DNA from: Archilochus colubris
Lineage: Eukaryota; Chordata; Aves; Apodiformes; Trochilidae
Length of the DNA stretch: 64,000 nucleotides
Assembly (NCBI GenBank): GCA_023079485.1
Contig: CM041090.1
Location: 10,910,519-10,974,518, forward strand
Reading direction: 5' to 3'
Shown: in pieces, positions 1-13,200 of the stretch
Layout of the letters: every line of letters begins with the position of its first letter
Position numbering within the stretch: position 1 is the stretch's first letter
Made by a program: the position numbers and the translations under genes
The notes under the pieces: model-generated
The model's database searches: none
Told to the model about the DNA's origin: nothing
Seen by the model: the letters and a program-made list of their open reading frames with translations, nothing else

Positions 1-169
1 ACAACTTTTCTGCAACACAATAATATGGAAGACAAAAATTTAGTCCCCTGATAACCAAATGTCCTAATCTCACTGAGGTTAGAAGACATCACACCAGGTA
101 CCAGCATATGACCTTTAACATGCAGGAACTTAAACTGGTCAATCTCCTTGTCCTTTTTGGATTTGATGT

Positions 170-1227
170 GTGGTGTCTCCTCTCTACTTCCTAGGTGCAG
201 TTCACAGCTGTTTTGGGTTAGTGCCGTGGTGTTTTAGAAGAGTGGGGGCCACAAGGGTGGCTCCTGTGAGAAGCTGTTGGAAGCTCCCCTGGTTCCAACT
301 CTGCCAACCTCTGGCAAAGGCTGAGCAAACACGGAAAGCTGCACGTGTGAGTAACATACTCAAAGGAGGGAAAACAAAACTGCAAAAATACAAAGAACAG
401 CCTACAGAGCAGAGAAGAGGAGGAAGTGAGAGTAGGCAGTGTTGAACAGAAGACACCAAGGTCAGTGAGGAAGGAGGGGGAGAAGGTGCCTGAGATTTCC
501 CTGCAGCCTGTGGTGAGGCAGACGGCTGTTCCTCTGCAGCCCATGGAGGAGCACAGTGGAGCAGCTCCTGAAGGACCACGGTGGAATAGCCCCTGAAGTG
601 TCACAGGTGAATAGATGTGGAGCTGCAGCCTGTGCAGGATGGCAGAGAGGGGCAGATATGGCTCTGCAGCCATGGAGGAGCCCGTGGCAGGGGAGGTAAC
701 TGTTCCCGCAGCAGCCGTGACTCTGTGGGCAGCCCGGGATGGAGCAGTTCCTGAGGGACTGCACCCCATAGGAGGGACTCATGTCCCAGGGACTCCTGAA
801 GGACTCTCTCATGAGACAGACCCCACACTGGAGGGGGGGAAGGCTGTGAGGAATGCTCCTCCCCCTGACGAGGAAAAAGCAGAAGAAACAAGGTGTGGTG
901 AACTGATACTGAAATCCCACTACTCCTCATCCCCCTGTGCTGCTGAGCAGGAGGCAGGAGTGAAGTAATGTGGGCCCAGGAAGGAGGGAGGGAGAGGTGG
1001 GGGGAAGGCATTAATATCTGATCATGTTTCTCCTGGCAGATTAAATTAGGTTTTTCTTCATTTTTTCCTCTCAAGTTGAGTATGATTTTGCCTGGAACTG
1101 TAATTGGGGAGTGAAAAACTTTCCTGTCCTTGTCTCATAGTGGATTTTCTCCACCATGTCCCACAGTGGGAGTGGGAAGTGAGCAGGTAGAAGCCTGGTT
1201 GATACCAGCTGGGCCTAAACCATGACA
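170..1227 (+). repeat. Old avian ERV (ERVL-like) LTR
   Basis: A GC-rich block unlike the flanking intron. It contains repeated 'CCATGGAGGAGC / TGGAGCAG' modules, a GGGAGGGAGAGG stretch, and a 3' end reading GGGCCTAAACCATGACA. I recognise this layout from a common bird LTR family. The terminal TAAACC.TGACA resembles the end of the solo LTR at 34267-35051, suggesting related families. The 5' boundary and target duplication could not be resolved, so the start is approximate. The several overlapping reading frames here are fortuitous, caused by the GC-rich composition. Confidence 0.5.
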
Positions 1228-4200
1228 ACTGAAGTTTATTAGTATTCTTTTAAAGAAACACAAACAAACAAAACCAACCAACCAAACAAAAAGATGTGCT
1301 AGATGAAAGACAAAAAGCATTTTATGAACATGGCATTTTTAAAACCATAGTTCCTAATTTAATAACATGATCAGGCATTAACATTTAATCTCAAATTACG
1401 TATCTAAACCTCAAATTTTGGTTAGTTCCTGGAACATAAGCCCCAGTAGCTGTTCTTGCTCCTGCCAGAACTCTTCTTTATGACAGCTTAATTCCTTGGT
1501 AACAAAATGCCTTAGGAAGGTGATATCACTTCATCTTGCAAGGTAACAGCTATGTGAGGTGCAGACACAAAGAAGCCCCACATGAAACAATGATCTTTCC
1601 AACTTTGATGGGAACATCACAGGAAAATGCATTTGAGACCTGTTGCATCAATACGGACAATATCCAACATAAAAAAAGCACTAACAGAGACCACAGAAGG
1701 GAATGTAAACAATCCCATCTGTAAGTTCATATTACTTCTTCACAGCGTGCTTTCTTGTTTGACAGCTATACTGTCATAATTTTAGATTATTAAACCTCTG
1801 CTCTAGGGTTTATAAAAGATGAGGGCACTTGTCACTGTCAGTGCAGGTAGAGTGAGTTAGAGTGGTTGAGCAGCTCATTTTTCTTTCTAATTATACTCCA
1901 TTAACCTTCCAGATGAGAGCTCCCCTATGCCTTCACACCAGCAGCACGAACTGGCTGTGTTTGATAAGAGCCTGCAAGACCAGCAGGTGTAACTAAAGGA
2001 AGACTTAGCAGAAGTTGGGCTAAAGCTCTATTACTGAGCCACAGCCATATTCAGATAAATTACACTCAGATGGACACCAGCCTCACCCTACACACTTCCC
2101 TCACAACTCTACTCTTTGAACTTCATATATACATGATCTACCATTTGAAAGCCAAATGCAGATCTAGGGAATTATTCACTACAGGGAACTGAACAGTTCC
2201 TATGCTTCTGCCTCACTGCAGAGACCTGCCAAAAGAAATGCATTTAGAGCATTAAAGCATGCAGGGCACTAGAAAAGAAGCTGTCATTACATTATAATTA
2301 GATCATGTTAGTGTATGTAACTAGAGTACAAAGAAGGAAAATGACTTTTTAAATTTAAATCTTTTTTTATTGCACTTTCAGTATTTGGGGTTGTTTGTTG
2401 TATGTTCTGAAGACCACACTATTAACAAACAGCATTGTATTTATCTATAACCTTCTCAGTGGTGACAACATAAATAATAGGCTTTTCTAGAAAGAGAGAC
2501 TTCTTCGTTTAATAATGTATTCTACAGGAGTTCTAAATCCAGTGCCAGGAAAGCTATTTGCCATGTGCAGAAAGGCTGATTAGCATTTGTGTATACTGAG
2601 CAACAGGATTGGCACATGCTTACACAGACAAAGGGGAAACAGATTTGGAAGGAGGGATTGTAAACCACCTGGAACAGAATTCAAGTTATCTAAAAAATTA
2701 ATGAAACTCTTCAAAATCTTCACAAACAACACTTTATGTTGGAATTTTTAACTATTTCAAATGTCACAACATAAAGTTGTGTATCACACTAAGTAAGTAA
2801 TGATGTCTCCATCATGTTTTATCCCCCTCTCATCTGCATGCATCTCCACAAATAAATCCAACTTATCTTCTATAGTAAGTTTCCCAACTTTCAGCTACTA
2901 TTTTAAAATGATCTGCTGTTCTAACTCTTCCTAATTTTGAAGTGCCTGAAGCAAAACTTGTTTGTGCTCCAAGGCAAGCTATAAATCCAGCACTATCCTT
3001 ATTCAGAATGGTAAAGGAACTTTGTATTTCAGAGTTCTGGTGAATGTTGTCAAGACCCCCTCCAGTACAAAGGAAATGGAGGCAGTCCTCTTCTTCTAAC
3101 AGAAAGGATAACATTGCAACTCAACTCAACTCAACAATAATTCTTTTTGGATGAACAATGAACGTGGTTGTTGGGATGCTCTTGATATGAGCTAAGACAC
3201 ATTATGAATTTTTATAATTTCTCTCCAAATGATGCTCACTCTCAAACCTAGTAAATTTGAAACATATGTAATTAAAACATGGAATAAAATTATCTAACAC
3301 ATCCATACCTCTTGCTTTGTAAAAATGTGTCTATAGTGCTTCAAAGTTCAACCTCAATGAAATCTTGTTTGAGCTGGGATTAAAATATGTCAGGACATTC
3401 AGGATAGCACTGTGAAGAAAGGCAGAACCCCATTTTTATGCCACAATTAGCTCTTATTTCTGTAACAAAAATTTCTGAACTTATGTACACATGAATTGTA
3501 CTTTTATGCCTCTGTTACTTGCTCTCTCATATTTTCTTGAGTATGTACTAAAATCATGACCTAAAGCTCCAAAACTCGTGGCTGTAAGCATTGCATGTTG
3601 AAGCTGCTTTTGGAATAAAGCATTGCAGAGGTGCTTCTACTTCTCTGGGCATCCCATGGTTGCTAAAACCATTTGGAATATTGTTTTCTGACAAGCAGGC
3701 CAAGCTCACTTCTGAAGAATACAATATTGCAGTTGATGTGACCTTTTCTTAACATCATCTAAGAAATATGCCCCTTCAGAACTTTCTGGCAATGTTTGTT
3801 CTTTTCCCAACACCTCTTAGAAAGTATTTCAGAAGGAAAACTTTTGCTCTACACTGGCTCGTATTCTCTTTTCACAGATCTGTCAAAAATAAAACAAGTA
3901 CTTTCTTTTTTAATCATGTCAATAAAAATCTTAAGGGTTTTGCAGGCCACAAGGTGAGTGAAGAGATCTTTTAGCTTAACACACAGAGAAACAGAGTCTG
4001 GTGAAGGGCTCCCAAGAGAGAATTGCTGAGGCTTTCTATACCATTGTTGTAATAATCCTTGAAGACTTTTGATATCACAAATAGTAACTTAAGTACCTCA
4101 TTGTAAGTGGTTAGAAAAGAGTCCTAGTACAACTGACTAAAGCTTTCTGTATAACTATTATATGTCCTGTATACTATTTTGTTAAAACTTTTAAAGGGAG

Positions 4201-7200
4201 TCTGTAAATGCTACAGATGTAAAATTAACTCTGAAGAAGGCTTTGATTAATTTCTATAATTCTCCAAGGAGTTCTCTGTCAAAGAGAGGTAAGAAATAGA
4301 AAATAAGCTCTCTTATAATTCACCTTTTTGCAATAGTAAACATAGATAATAAGTGTGTTTTTACAGGAGATGAAGATTTCTTCTTTGCCTCAGCATGCTC
4401 ATGCTTTTAAAAGCAAATTAACTTTTTTTTTAAAGAAAAGATTAAACAAACTACTGTATATTTTCATAACATAATGAAGTGCAAATTCCTTTTTGAGACC
4501 ATATGCTTGACTTGATAGTTATTTCAGAGAACATGCAATATATTAATGGATGAACACATTTCTTGCTACAAACCAGTCTGACTAGCTCTACCTGCAAAAG
4601 GTATCAGGCAGTCTTAATGAAGCAAAGTATTATTCCCATTGGCCCTCACTCAGCATTTCTTGCATGACAATTCAGCTGTAAATATATTTGGAAGCATTAG
4701 CTCAGAACACACAAATGGACTTTGAAAACCAGCATCCTCTCGGGTACGCCCAAAGTCACCTATCACACCTGTCCCTAAGAGCTGTATATTACAACCCAGT
4801 AGTTTATCTCCCCATGGTTTAGCACCAATGGATTTTTAATTATTTTTTTTTAAGAAAACACATGTTGCACTCTTGAGAAAGGCTGAAGGATTACAGAAGC
4901 CTAGCAACTGAAACACAGGCTATTATAGCAAGCTGTCTTGCTTTGTGTCCTCAGGTCTGGTAACTCTTCATATTGGGATCTCAAGCTCTATTATTAAAGG
5001 TGAGAAGTACCTTAAAGCTGCACTGCCTTTGCAATCAGTGTGTAATTAAATTTTCATACCCATAATGTGTACCCTTTTTAATTCTAGTGCATAAAAATAA
5101 GCCCTCACCTGTCTCAGATCACCACCACAAAATGAGAAGCAGAAGTGAAGCTTCAACATTACAGTGTCAGTTCTGTGAGGTCTGAGGTAGGGGGGCCATT
5201 AGAGGAAAGCAGCACCCGAGATAACATTTTCCCTCCTATTAACTCTGCATAAACCAAACTGATGCTGAAATGAAGGGATGTTTTGGAGAAAAAAGCTTCA
5301 GGGTTTCTTTTAATAAATACAATGGGGCACATATTCAAGAAAAGAGGGCATATCTATTTGTTCTCTTTGGCAAAACTATACTCTGTTGTTTTTATCTGGA
5401 ATTGCATTAGAATGTAAGCAGAGAAAAGAGGCTTTTACATCTCTACTACACAGCCACACAGTAAATACATCCAAGGGCATGTAAGTAACTAGTGATCTAA
5501 CTTTACTTTAGAAAAAGAAACACCATGACCTAAAGCTAAGAAAGTATTAATAAGTTGTAATAGAAATGTCAGTGGGAGACAAGTGTTGCAGAAATTTAAA
5601 AGAGAGTAAGGATTTTAATACTTCATGCTGTAAAGGAGATATTCATTATGAGTAGAGTAGCTTTTTCATTAAAATTGTCATATGAACATCTTGGTATCAA
5701 AACCACACTTAATCCAAAATACATTTGTCAGCGTGCACAAAAGGACAGTCAAGCTGTCACTAATAGGAAGCTCAGGAGAAAACAAAAACAAGCTCTAAAC
5801 AAAACAAAATAAAATAAAAATCAGAAAACAGAGAAAGGAGTAAGAATAAATAGGTTTACACAAGCAAATGGCATTCACAGAGGATTTAAAGCTGAATCAA
5901 AAAGTAGCAAAGTTTGACAAGAAAAACTAGTCTTGTCTCATTGGCAGACAATACGAGCAGAAGATGGTATTTTATTTTATCAGCTTGACTGGGAAAAAAG
6001 GGCACACTTCTTTTAAAAGAAGTGCCTTCTCATTGATACGTCAGGCCCACGCTCAGAGGGATGTCTGCAATGACACAAGTAGTGCAGAGCATAAGCTGAG
6101 GTTTTTTTCAGGGTATTAGAAACAACCTCATTGAAGAAAGTCCATATTTAACATACACACATGCAAGAACTGACCAGTAAACTACATTCAATTTAACCCC
6201 ACAGGCCCCCATTTCTTAATTGGTTTTCCTCTTTTGTTTCCCCACTGGCAGGCTGCATAATTAGCTCTTCAGGCCAAAAAACACAGCCTGCAAAAATCTT
6301 TTTAAATATTAAACACATACTAGTACTATGCAAATTGTAATAATAATTCAGTGGCCCTTACCTGCTCTGCATTTTGAATGTGTCTATTATGAGCTAGACA
6401 AATCACACAGGACAGCAGCATTCTGACTCCCCATTCCTAGTCTTCCTCTTCCAGTTCAACAATGACAAAAGAGGAGTTTTTGCTCCAACCCTTTAACACT
6501 TTCAGCACAGATTCTCACACTGGGGAGCTCTCTGAACTGGATGACCCATCTTTTTGCATAGGAGCAAAACCTGATTTCCTTAATTAATTTAAAGCATATC
6601 AGAAGCCTGCCCAGTGACCCATATTGCTCAAGAAACCACACCAGCAGCAGAGGCTGCAGAGGCAGCTGCTTTTAGGCCAGCAACAGCACACTCAGCATGA
6701 ACAGACTGTACTAAGATTTTTTCTCCCACACACAAAACCAAACTGTTCCTGTGCCCCCTTTGTGCTGACAGAGCCAGTCTAGCACTTGATGAGCAAGTGG
6801 CTGTTTAGGAAATAATTTCTCAACCTATTTTGGAAATCCCCAATCATGTACAATTGGCAGTGCTGCTTAGTATTCAGCAGTGATTCCAAAGGTTCTTTGT
6901 CCTGTGGAGGAGACACAACCACTCACCAGCATGCCAGCAAAACTGCTGAGTACACAGCTGGAGCATACATGGGGGAAAGGAGAGGGTATTTGAATTTGCA
7001 GTGATATCTGTGAAATCCACATGGCTTTGAAGAATGATCACTTGACATTTCTACTGTTTTGAAAGTGAAAACTTTAGCACATTTGCCAGAATTATTTGGC
7101 TGTTTTTTCTTCTAAGAGGATCGGCGTGGAGAAACATTAAGTCGTGTGTACAAGCTGAATTCCTTGCAGCACAAATGATTTGCAGTAACATGTTCTGTAC

Positions 7201-10200
7201 CTCCTTTACTAGTTAGCAGCCTAATCTAAGGCAAATACTTTAGGAAAAGATAGAGAGGAAAAAGCTGTGAACAAGATTAACCACACAAGTTTGGCTTTTT
7301 CATGACGTTTATGTTTTTTCTATTACCCAGCTGCCAGATATTCCGAAGAAAACAGGGGGTACCATAACAACAGCTAGAGCAGGCCACAGGAGCATAAAAC
7401 CAGTGAGAAACCTTTCTTTTTGGCTCTTCACAGGGCTCACACTTGTATAAGAAAAAAGTCACTCTGATGCACTGTTTTGATTCCATTTCCAACAAGGAGG
7501 ATGGAGGTCTCTGGTTTCTATGGCAACCCAGATGGGCCACAGTACAAGATACTTACAAATGTTCAACTGCAGGGATGCCAGATCAAATTAAGCTACAGTT
7601 TACACTACTTCATAGAAACTAAAATGAAAGAAAAAACCCAAACAAAACATGAATGTCAGAAGAAAGATGACGTTTCTTCAGCACATTCCAAAATATTTCT
7701 GAAAGTAGATGATAAAGGAGGGGCTTTTCTCTACAAAAATAAATAACAATGCCAACATAAACAGAGATGCTGATTTATGTGAGTAAATGTTTTGGGTTCA
7801 AGTAGACTACTGGAAAATTACCACCAGACATTAAAAGCAAAAAACAGGTCCCAAAATCAACATGACTTTATTAATTTACTTAAATCATTATGAACCAACA
7901 AATTTGTCATCCAGTGTTTTATAGGGCTCATTAAGAGCCACGAGTTACGTTTCACGATACAGTTTGTTTTTCTGTTGTTTACCCCTGATCTGGTAATGAT
8001 TATTTACTGGTAACCATGATTTTTCCAGGACATTTTGCAAAAGGCATTCAGGTGGAGAAGTGAATTTAGTAATAGCGAGATATTTAGTAACATAAAATAG
8101 AACAGAAAAAAACCATGTAACCTGTGTGCTTACTAATTTAACTGGACAGTTAAAAAGGTCAGGTCAGCTTCTCTCTCAAAGGTACTGACTCAACATGCTG
8201 GGAAGGCAGATAGCTGTAACAAGGAAGCCAGTTTAGACAACAGAAGCAGAACACCTTCTGAAGAAACACCTGAAAAAGCTTTCTATAAACTTTTCAGATG
8301 TGACATACATAAATGTGGTCCCCAAAACAAATCAAGCTTAATAATTTCATAATAACTGTGTATTCTAAGGCATAACGTTTTGGAAACATATTTTTTTAAT
8401 TTGGTGATGCAAGGGAGTTACTGTCTTTCTTTTTGGTCACTGTTGTATTTCAAGTTACTGTCCTTTCTCTCTTTCAGTTTAATCACCAGGTGGTTAATAG
8501 CCTTCATTAAGCATGTGACAGCCACCAAGGCTCACAGTAAGACAGAAACTGTGCACATCTAGAGGCTCATGTTCTTTGGGGAGAAGAGAGACAGAAGAAG
8601 AGAGACAGTCTTAACAGATGTGCCAAGTCAAAATAATCCAGAATTAGAGAGGCTGTAACATTTAAAATCAGAACAGAGAGCTGGGGCTGTGCAGATATCT
8701 TTAAACATTCCATTAAAAACTGCAGACATTCACTCTTCATAAATCAACCCCCTTTCCAGCACTGCTAACCAGTACTGTTTACACAGGACTCCTCAGCCTT
8801 GCTTTAAAGTGCCACCTCATCCAGTGTTACCAGTTGAGAACAACCACCCCTTGCACTGGTCAGCCCTGTGTCCTACCAGTGCCGGAGCCTCTCCCTGTTT
8901 AATATATGACCTAGACCTGGAGGCACTGGATTTAGAGAACGTGCCTGGGGTGTGTGGATGGTGGCACTGAGGCACCCATGCTAGCCCCTATCACCCACTG
9001 CTCCTCAGCACCCCTCTTCATCTTTCACCTCAAGCCCTCCAGTTCAAATCCATCTCCCCTGTGAACATCATAACCCGATGCTGCAAGCACTGCTGGCACA
9101 TCGCATGAGAGGCTGAAGCTGAACAAAAGCTGCCTTGCCCTCCCTCACCTATGGAAGGGTGAGAGAAGCCAGGGAAGACAAGAAGTGATGGCATCAGCAC
9201 CCCTGGCAGAGTGCTCCAGGCATCTGCATGAAGCTCTGGGGATTTGAAAGAAGCTCCCCCAGCATGATCAGAGTGCCTCAGTGCTGAGGGATGAAGACCT
9301 GAGGGCTGAAATTACAAGTCTAATAAAAACTAAAATACCTGATGACTCTGCTCAGCTTGTGGGAATTAACTGGAAATGATGAATTGGGATGAAGAAGTGT
9401 GACTCAGAACACAGCTGGGCATGATTAACTGTACACTTGGACTACACAGCTGAGGCTGTACAGTCACATCATAAAGCTGCTACCAGTGTTTCATGCACAA
9501 AGTGGAAGACAAGTAATGGTGTGCATAATGAAGAAGAGAATTTGCAAAGAGCTTACCACAATTGCAACAGTTTAATGGGAAAGATAAACTGGAAATGACA
9601 GGAGGAAGGAGCTGTAAATTGCAAGGGATGGTAGTATGACAATAAAAAAGCTGCTTGCTTTAACATGGTTTAAGTTACTCTGATCATAATTTGATTTAAG
9701 TATCAAGAGACTGGGATAAAAAACCAGGCCAGATGATTCTTCTCACAGACCCCACTGCCAGTCACATATCCCAACCATTTTAAAGCATGACCTTCCACTC
9801 TACAGTGATAGGGCACAAAAGAAAATTGTATTTTCAAATTCCACAGATTCTGATACTCCACCAGCTTATTCACTATTAGTATCATGCAACTACAATAGCA
9901 TAACCCTAAAATTAATCCCTTTTTAAAAAAAGAACATGGACAAACACAGAAGTTTTAAGGAAATTCAGCAACAAAAAACTTTAGTAACAAGGAATCACAG
10001 CTACCTGATGCTCTTGCTGATTGTCAAACTCAGTGAAAGCTATTAATATCCCTGCATTTTAATTTTGTCCTCTTGTTCTGGATACCATCATCACTAAATG
10101 CACAGTACCATTTCTTTTTTTTAGAAGTACCAAGGACTATATTTGCAGTCTTCCAATACTTTACCTGACATATTATCAGAACAGGGATCTACAGTGCTTA

Positions 10201-10576
10201 GTAAGAATGGTATTAAACTCTTCAAAAACTATAAGTAAAAAATAAACCATCCTTTGCCTCCATGTATAGTCAAGAGAAACAGATGAATAGTTGAGTAAGT
10301 AATACTCAGCATGTGTGCTGTCTTCACAAACTATGGACAGTTTAAACTACTTTTTACACAGCTCAAATTAGAAACCCTGAGCTGACTCCCCAGCCAGAAC
10401 ATCTCTTCCTCAACTCCACAGACCTCTCTTTTACCACCCCAATATTGGCATGCATATACTGCTGTTTGATATTATAAAGCAATCTGTCCACCATTAGAAA
10501 CAGGAACCACACTCATTCTCCACTTTGCTGCTGACAGCAGCAATCACTTGCAGATGCACACCCTGATGCATAGCTT
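1228..10576. other. Intronic sequence, no gene seen
   Basis: AT-rich sequence without recognisable exons or transposons. A short CAAA/CCAA-rich stretch lies at 1258-1292 and a 20-bp perfect palindrome at 6005-6024. Reading frames of 60-90 codons here have no family resemblance. Confidence 0.5.
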
Positions 10577-10657
10577 AGGAACTGCAGCAGGAGGGGATCA
10601 AGGGTTGGACTTGATGATCTCTGAGGTCCCTTCCAACCCAGCCAATTCTATGATTCT
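10577..10657 (+). repeat. CR1 LINE 3' tail
   Basis: A short, heavily 5'-truncated CR1. It has the conserved GGATCAAGGGTTGGACTTGA segment, GAGGTCCCTTCCAACCCAG, and the terminal ATTCTATGATTCT. Confidence 0.9.
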
Positions 10658-12758
10658 AACAGGCAACACAAACGCAGCACCTCTGGCCTTGCTGACATTC
10701 ACCCTGCCTCACAAACACTACTCACCTCTTCCTCTCCGACCTCCAGTTTTCAATTGAAACTCTGGCATTTCTCAGCTTGTTCGTGGCTTGAAATGTGCTT
10801 TTTCCATTTTGTGACTATAAATGACCTGGATTCCTGATTGGGTATGATTTCTTTGAATCAAAGATACTACACCTCCTACAAACTGTGCCACACTGAAATG
10901 ATTCACAGCAGATCTCCCCCGGTATCTTGCTTGTTTGGTTACGAACACAATGGAGAAACAAAGGGGTTGTTTATAAATGTTCATAAAGCATTTAGGAAAT
11001 CCTCTTAAAATAGCTCTACCATATGATCCAGCTAAATATTTTTAACTTTTAATACTGTTTTGACTGCCTTCAGGTTAATACTAAATTATTTGCAAATAAT
11101 TCCTGCTGACTAGCTCCAGCATCACAGGAACCCAAACATTTTTGCTGAACACCACTTTCTGCAAGGACCCAAGATACCATTTGGAATCCTGTGTTAAAAT
11201 TTCCAACACTGTTCATATTTTCAATATATGTACTGTAACACACTGACTTTCAGCCAGAACTGACACACTTTGGGGGAGAAATCAAAAAAACAACCAATTT
11301 CTCCAGGACTATAGGACTACCAAAGATCACTGGACTTACTGATCCATCACCCTTAGTTTTTCTGTCACCCTGGTTTTATGACCATACTGAAATACAGAAA
11401 AACATATGCACAAGAAACTAAAGCAGTGTGATTTTTAAGCAGCTGGTAAATGATAATTTTAGAACAGAATCAGTATTATTAGTCTTGAACAGACACACTT
11501 AATGAAGTAAATAAGATTATCTCTGCTCAATTTGTATCCAATAAAAACACATGAAATTCAGCAAAAATTGCTGAACAGAAGAACCACAGAAATCAAATGA
11601 AAAGCAGATAATTTACCACCTTCTATCAGGCTTTTAGTGAACAGATTAAAATCAAAAGATACTAACATCTGTAAGCCCAAAAGTAGTTACAAGTAAGCTG
11701 CTACATGCCCAAACATTTAAGTGGTTGTATCTGTAAAATGAATCCTTCTGTGGGACTTGACATTTTTCAGACTTGACAAATTGATGTTCCTGTTTTCAGT
11801 CATGTAAAGTCTTAAAAACTGAGCAAGTATTCTTGTAAGATAGATAAATACTTTTGCTGATGTATTTTGTTCAAAACCCAATCACAGTACCAAATTCTTC
11901 TGCCTATTCTTTTCTGCTTTTGTACTTATTTTTCTTTTCTCCTCCCCAAACCTACTTCATACTTCATACAGGACAGACATCTGTTCTCAAAAACTTCCCT
12001 CCACAAATGTTTCTGTAATAATTTTCAATTAATTAGGGTCAGGATGCTCTCTGAAAGTAACAAAGCTGAATGCTAGCAATCTGTCAAAGTGAACACTAAA
12101 GATAAGCTCATGCTGTTCCAAGTACTGGCTGTTCTGTGCATCTGGAAGAATTTGAATTCATTGTGTTTGCACGATTACTCCTTTACCAGAACATAGAGTT
12201 TGCTTTAGAAACAGGAGCCTTGACATCCTCAACAGCTGGTCTCCCAAGAAATTACCTACTTAATGCACATAAATAGATATTTTACATTAACCACCACTCT
12301 CCACCCCCAGCAAAATAAACAAAGAAAACCACCCAAAACTGCACAAAGTTTTGCATTCTTTAAAATGAGCTGAAGCTGCTACAAAACACCCCAAAACAAA
12401 ACCGCACAAATTTATCTCTTATACACAGAATAAGTAAGATAAGTAAGTAAGAAGCATTTCTTCCACTACGCTTTTCCAGTGGCCAAACGACCAAGATGGC
12501 AAACAAATCATTTAGCTGTTAATTTGGGTGTTATAAAACTTCCTTCTTCTTGGAAGACACTGAGAAAATTCCTGTACCAACAGCGAGAGGCTACCTCCAC
12601 TTTCTAAACCCGGACCGAACCAGAGAGCTCAGCAGCTGCACAAACCGTAAAACACTAACAGTGCAAGGACTGCTAGTCCTAGTGCAAGGACGGAGGCTGT
12701 GCACTATTCTTATTCACAAGGCAGAGGAGGCAGAAACCCCCCTCAGGCTGAGGAGGGC
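10658..12758. other. Intronic sequence, no gene seen
   Basis: AT-rich. It becomes more GC-rich after about 12540, approaching the purine tract. No exon or repeat is recognised. Confidence 0.45.
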
Positions 12759-13010
12759 GGGAGGGGAGGAGGGAGGGAAGGAGGGAGGGAAGGAGGGAGG
12801 GAAGGAGGGAGGGAAGGAGGGAGGGAAGAAGGGAGGAAAGAAGGGAGGAAAGAAGGGAGAGAGGGGAGAAAGAAGGGGGGCAGGAGGAGGGAAAGGAGGG
12901 GGGCAAGGAGGGGAGGAAGGAGGGGGGAAAGGAGGGGGGAAAGGAGGGGAGGAGGGGAGCAGGGGAGGAGGGAAAGAGGGAAGGAGGGGAGGAGGGGAGG
13001 AGGGAAGGAG
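12759..13010 (+). repeat. 252-bp G/A-only tract with 12-bp tandem units
   Basis: The plus strand is purine except for three cytosines (12881, 12904, 12960). The first part has five perfect copies of a 12-bp unit, GGAGGGAGGGAA, at 12768-12827. It then decays into GGGAGGAAAG and GGGGAGGAGGGG variants. Runs of three to six G are closely spaced, so G-quadruplex or triplex (H-DNA) formation is plausible. The long Gly/Arg/Glu-rich and Pro/Ser-rich reading frames over it are artefacts of composition. Confidence 0.95.
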
Positions 13011-13200
13011 CTCAGCCCCGCTCCGCCGCCAGCGGGAGGGAACGGCCGCCACCTAGCGGGGCCGGCAGCGGCGGGGCTGGCAGCGGCTGCCTCCGCTCTT
13101 CCTTCGCTTCTTGGCTTCTCATCAAGCACCAGAGGAGATGAAAATCCTGTGCAGCAACACAAGGAACGCCTTGACGCCGCCGTTCGATGTGAATTCCTAA
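13011..13200. promoter_or_regulatory. Small CpG-rich island, possible promoter or insulator
   Basis: A GC-rich stretch with many CpGs (CCCCGCTCCGCCGCCAGCGG and onward) in otherwise CpG-poor AT-rich intron, directly next to the purine tract. It includes a CTCF-like motif at 13046-13059. No TATA box or convincing splice donor was found on either strand, so transcription start activity is inferred only from composition. Confidence 0.45.
13046..13059 (-). promoter_or_regulatory. CTCF-like motif
   Basis: The minus strand reads CCGCTAGGTGGCGG, agreeing with the CTCF core consensus CCASYAGRKGGCRS at 13 of 14 positions (G instead of A at position 3). It lies in a CpG-rich context. A motif match alone does not show occupancy. 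Confidence 0.5.

Noticed and set aside
170..1074. Overlapping frames of 91-183 codons on both strands
   Set aside because: Stop-poor because of the GC-rich LTR; no domain, no splice context, both strands open.
1809..1818. TATA-like GTTTATAAAAG
   Set aside because: Isolated; no CpG context, no initiator or downstream exon, expected by chance in AT-rich intron.
6360..6420. Possible minus-strand exon ending GCAGAGCAG|GTAAGG
   Set aside because: Good donor but no convincing acceptor upstream, and the translation does not match the next PHF21A segment.
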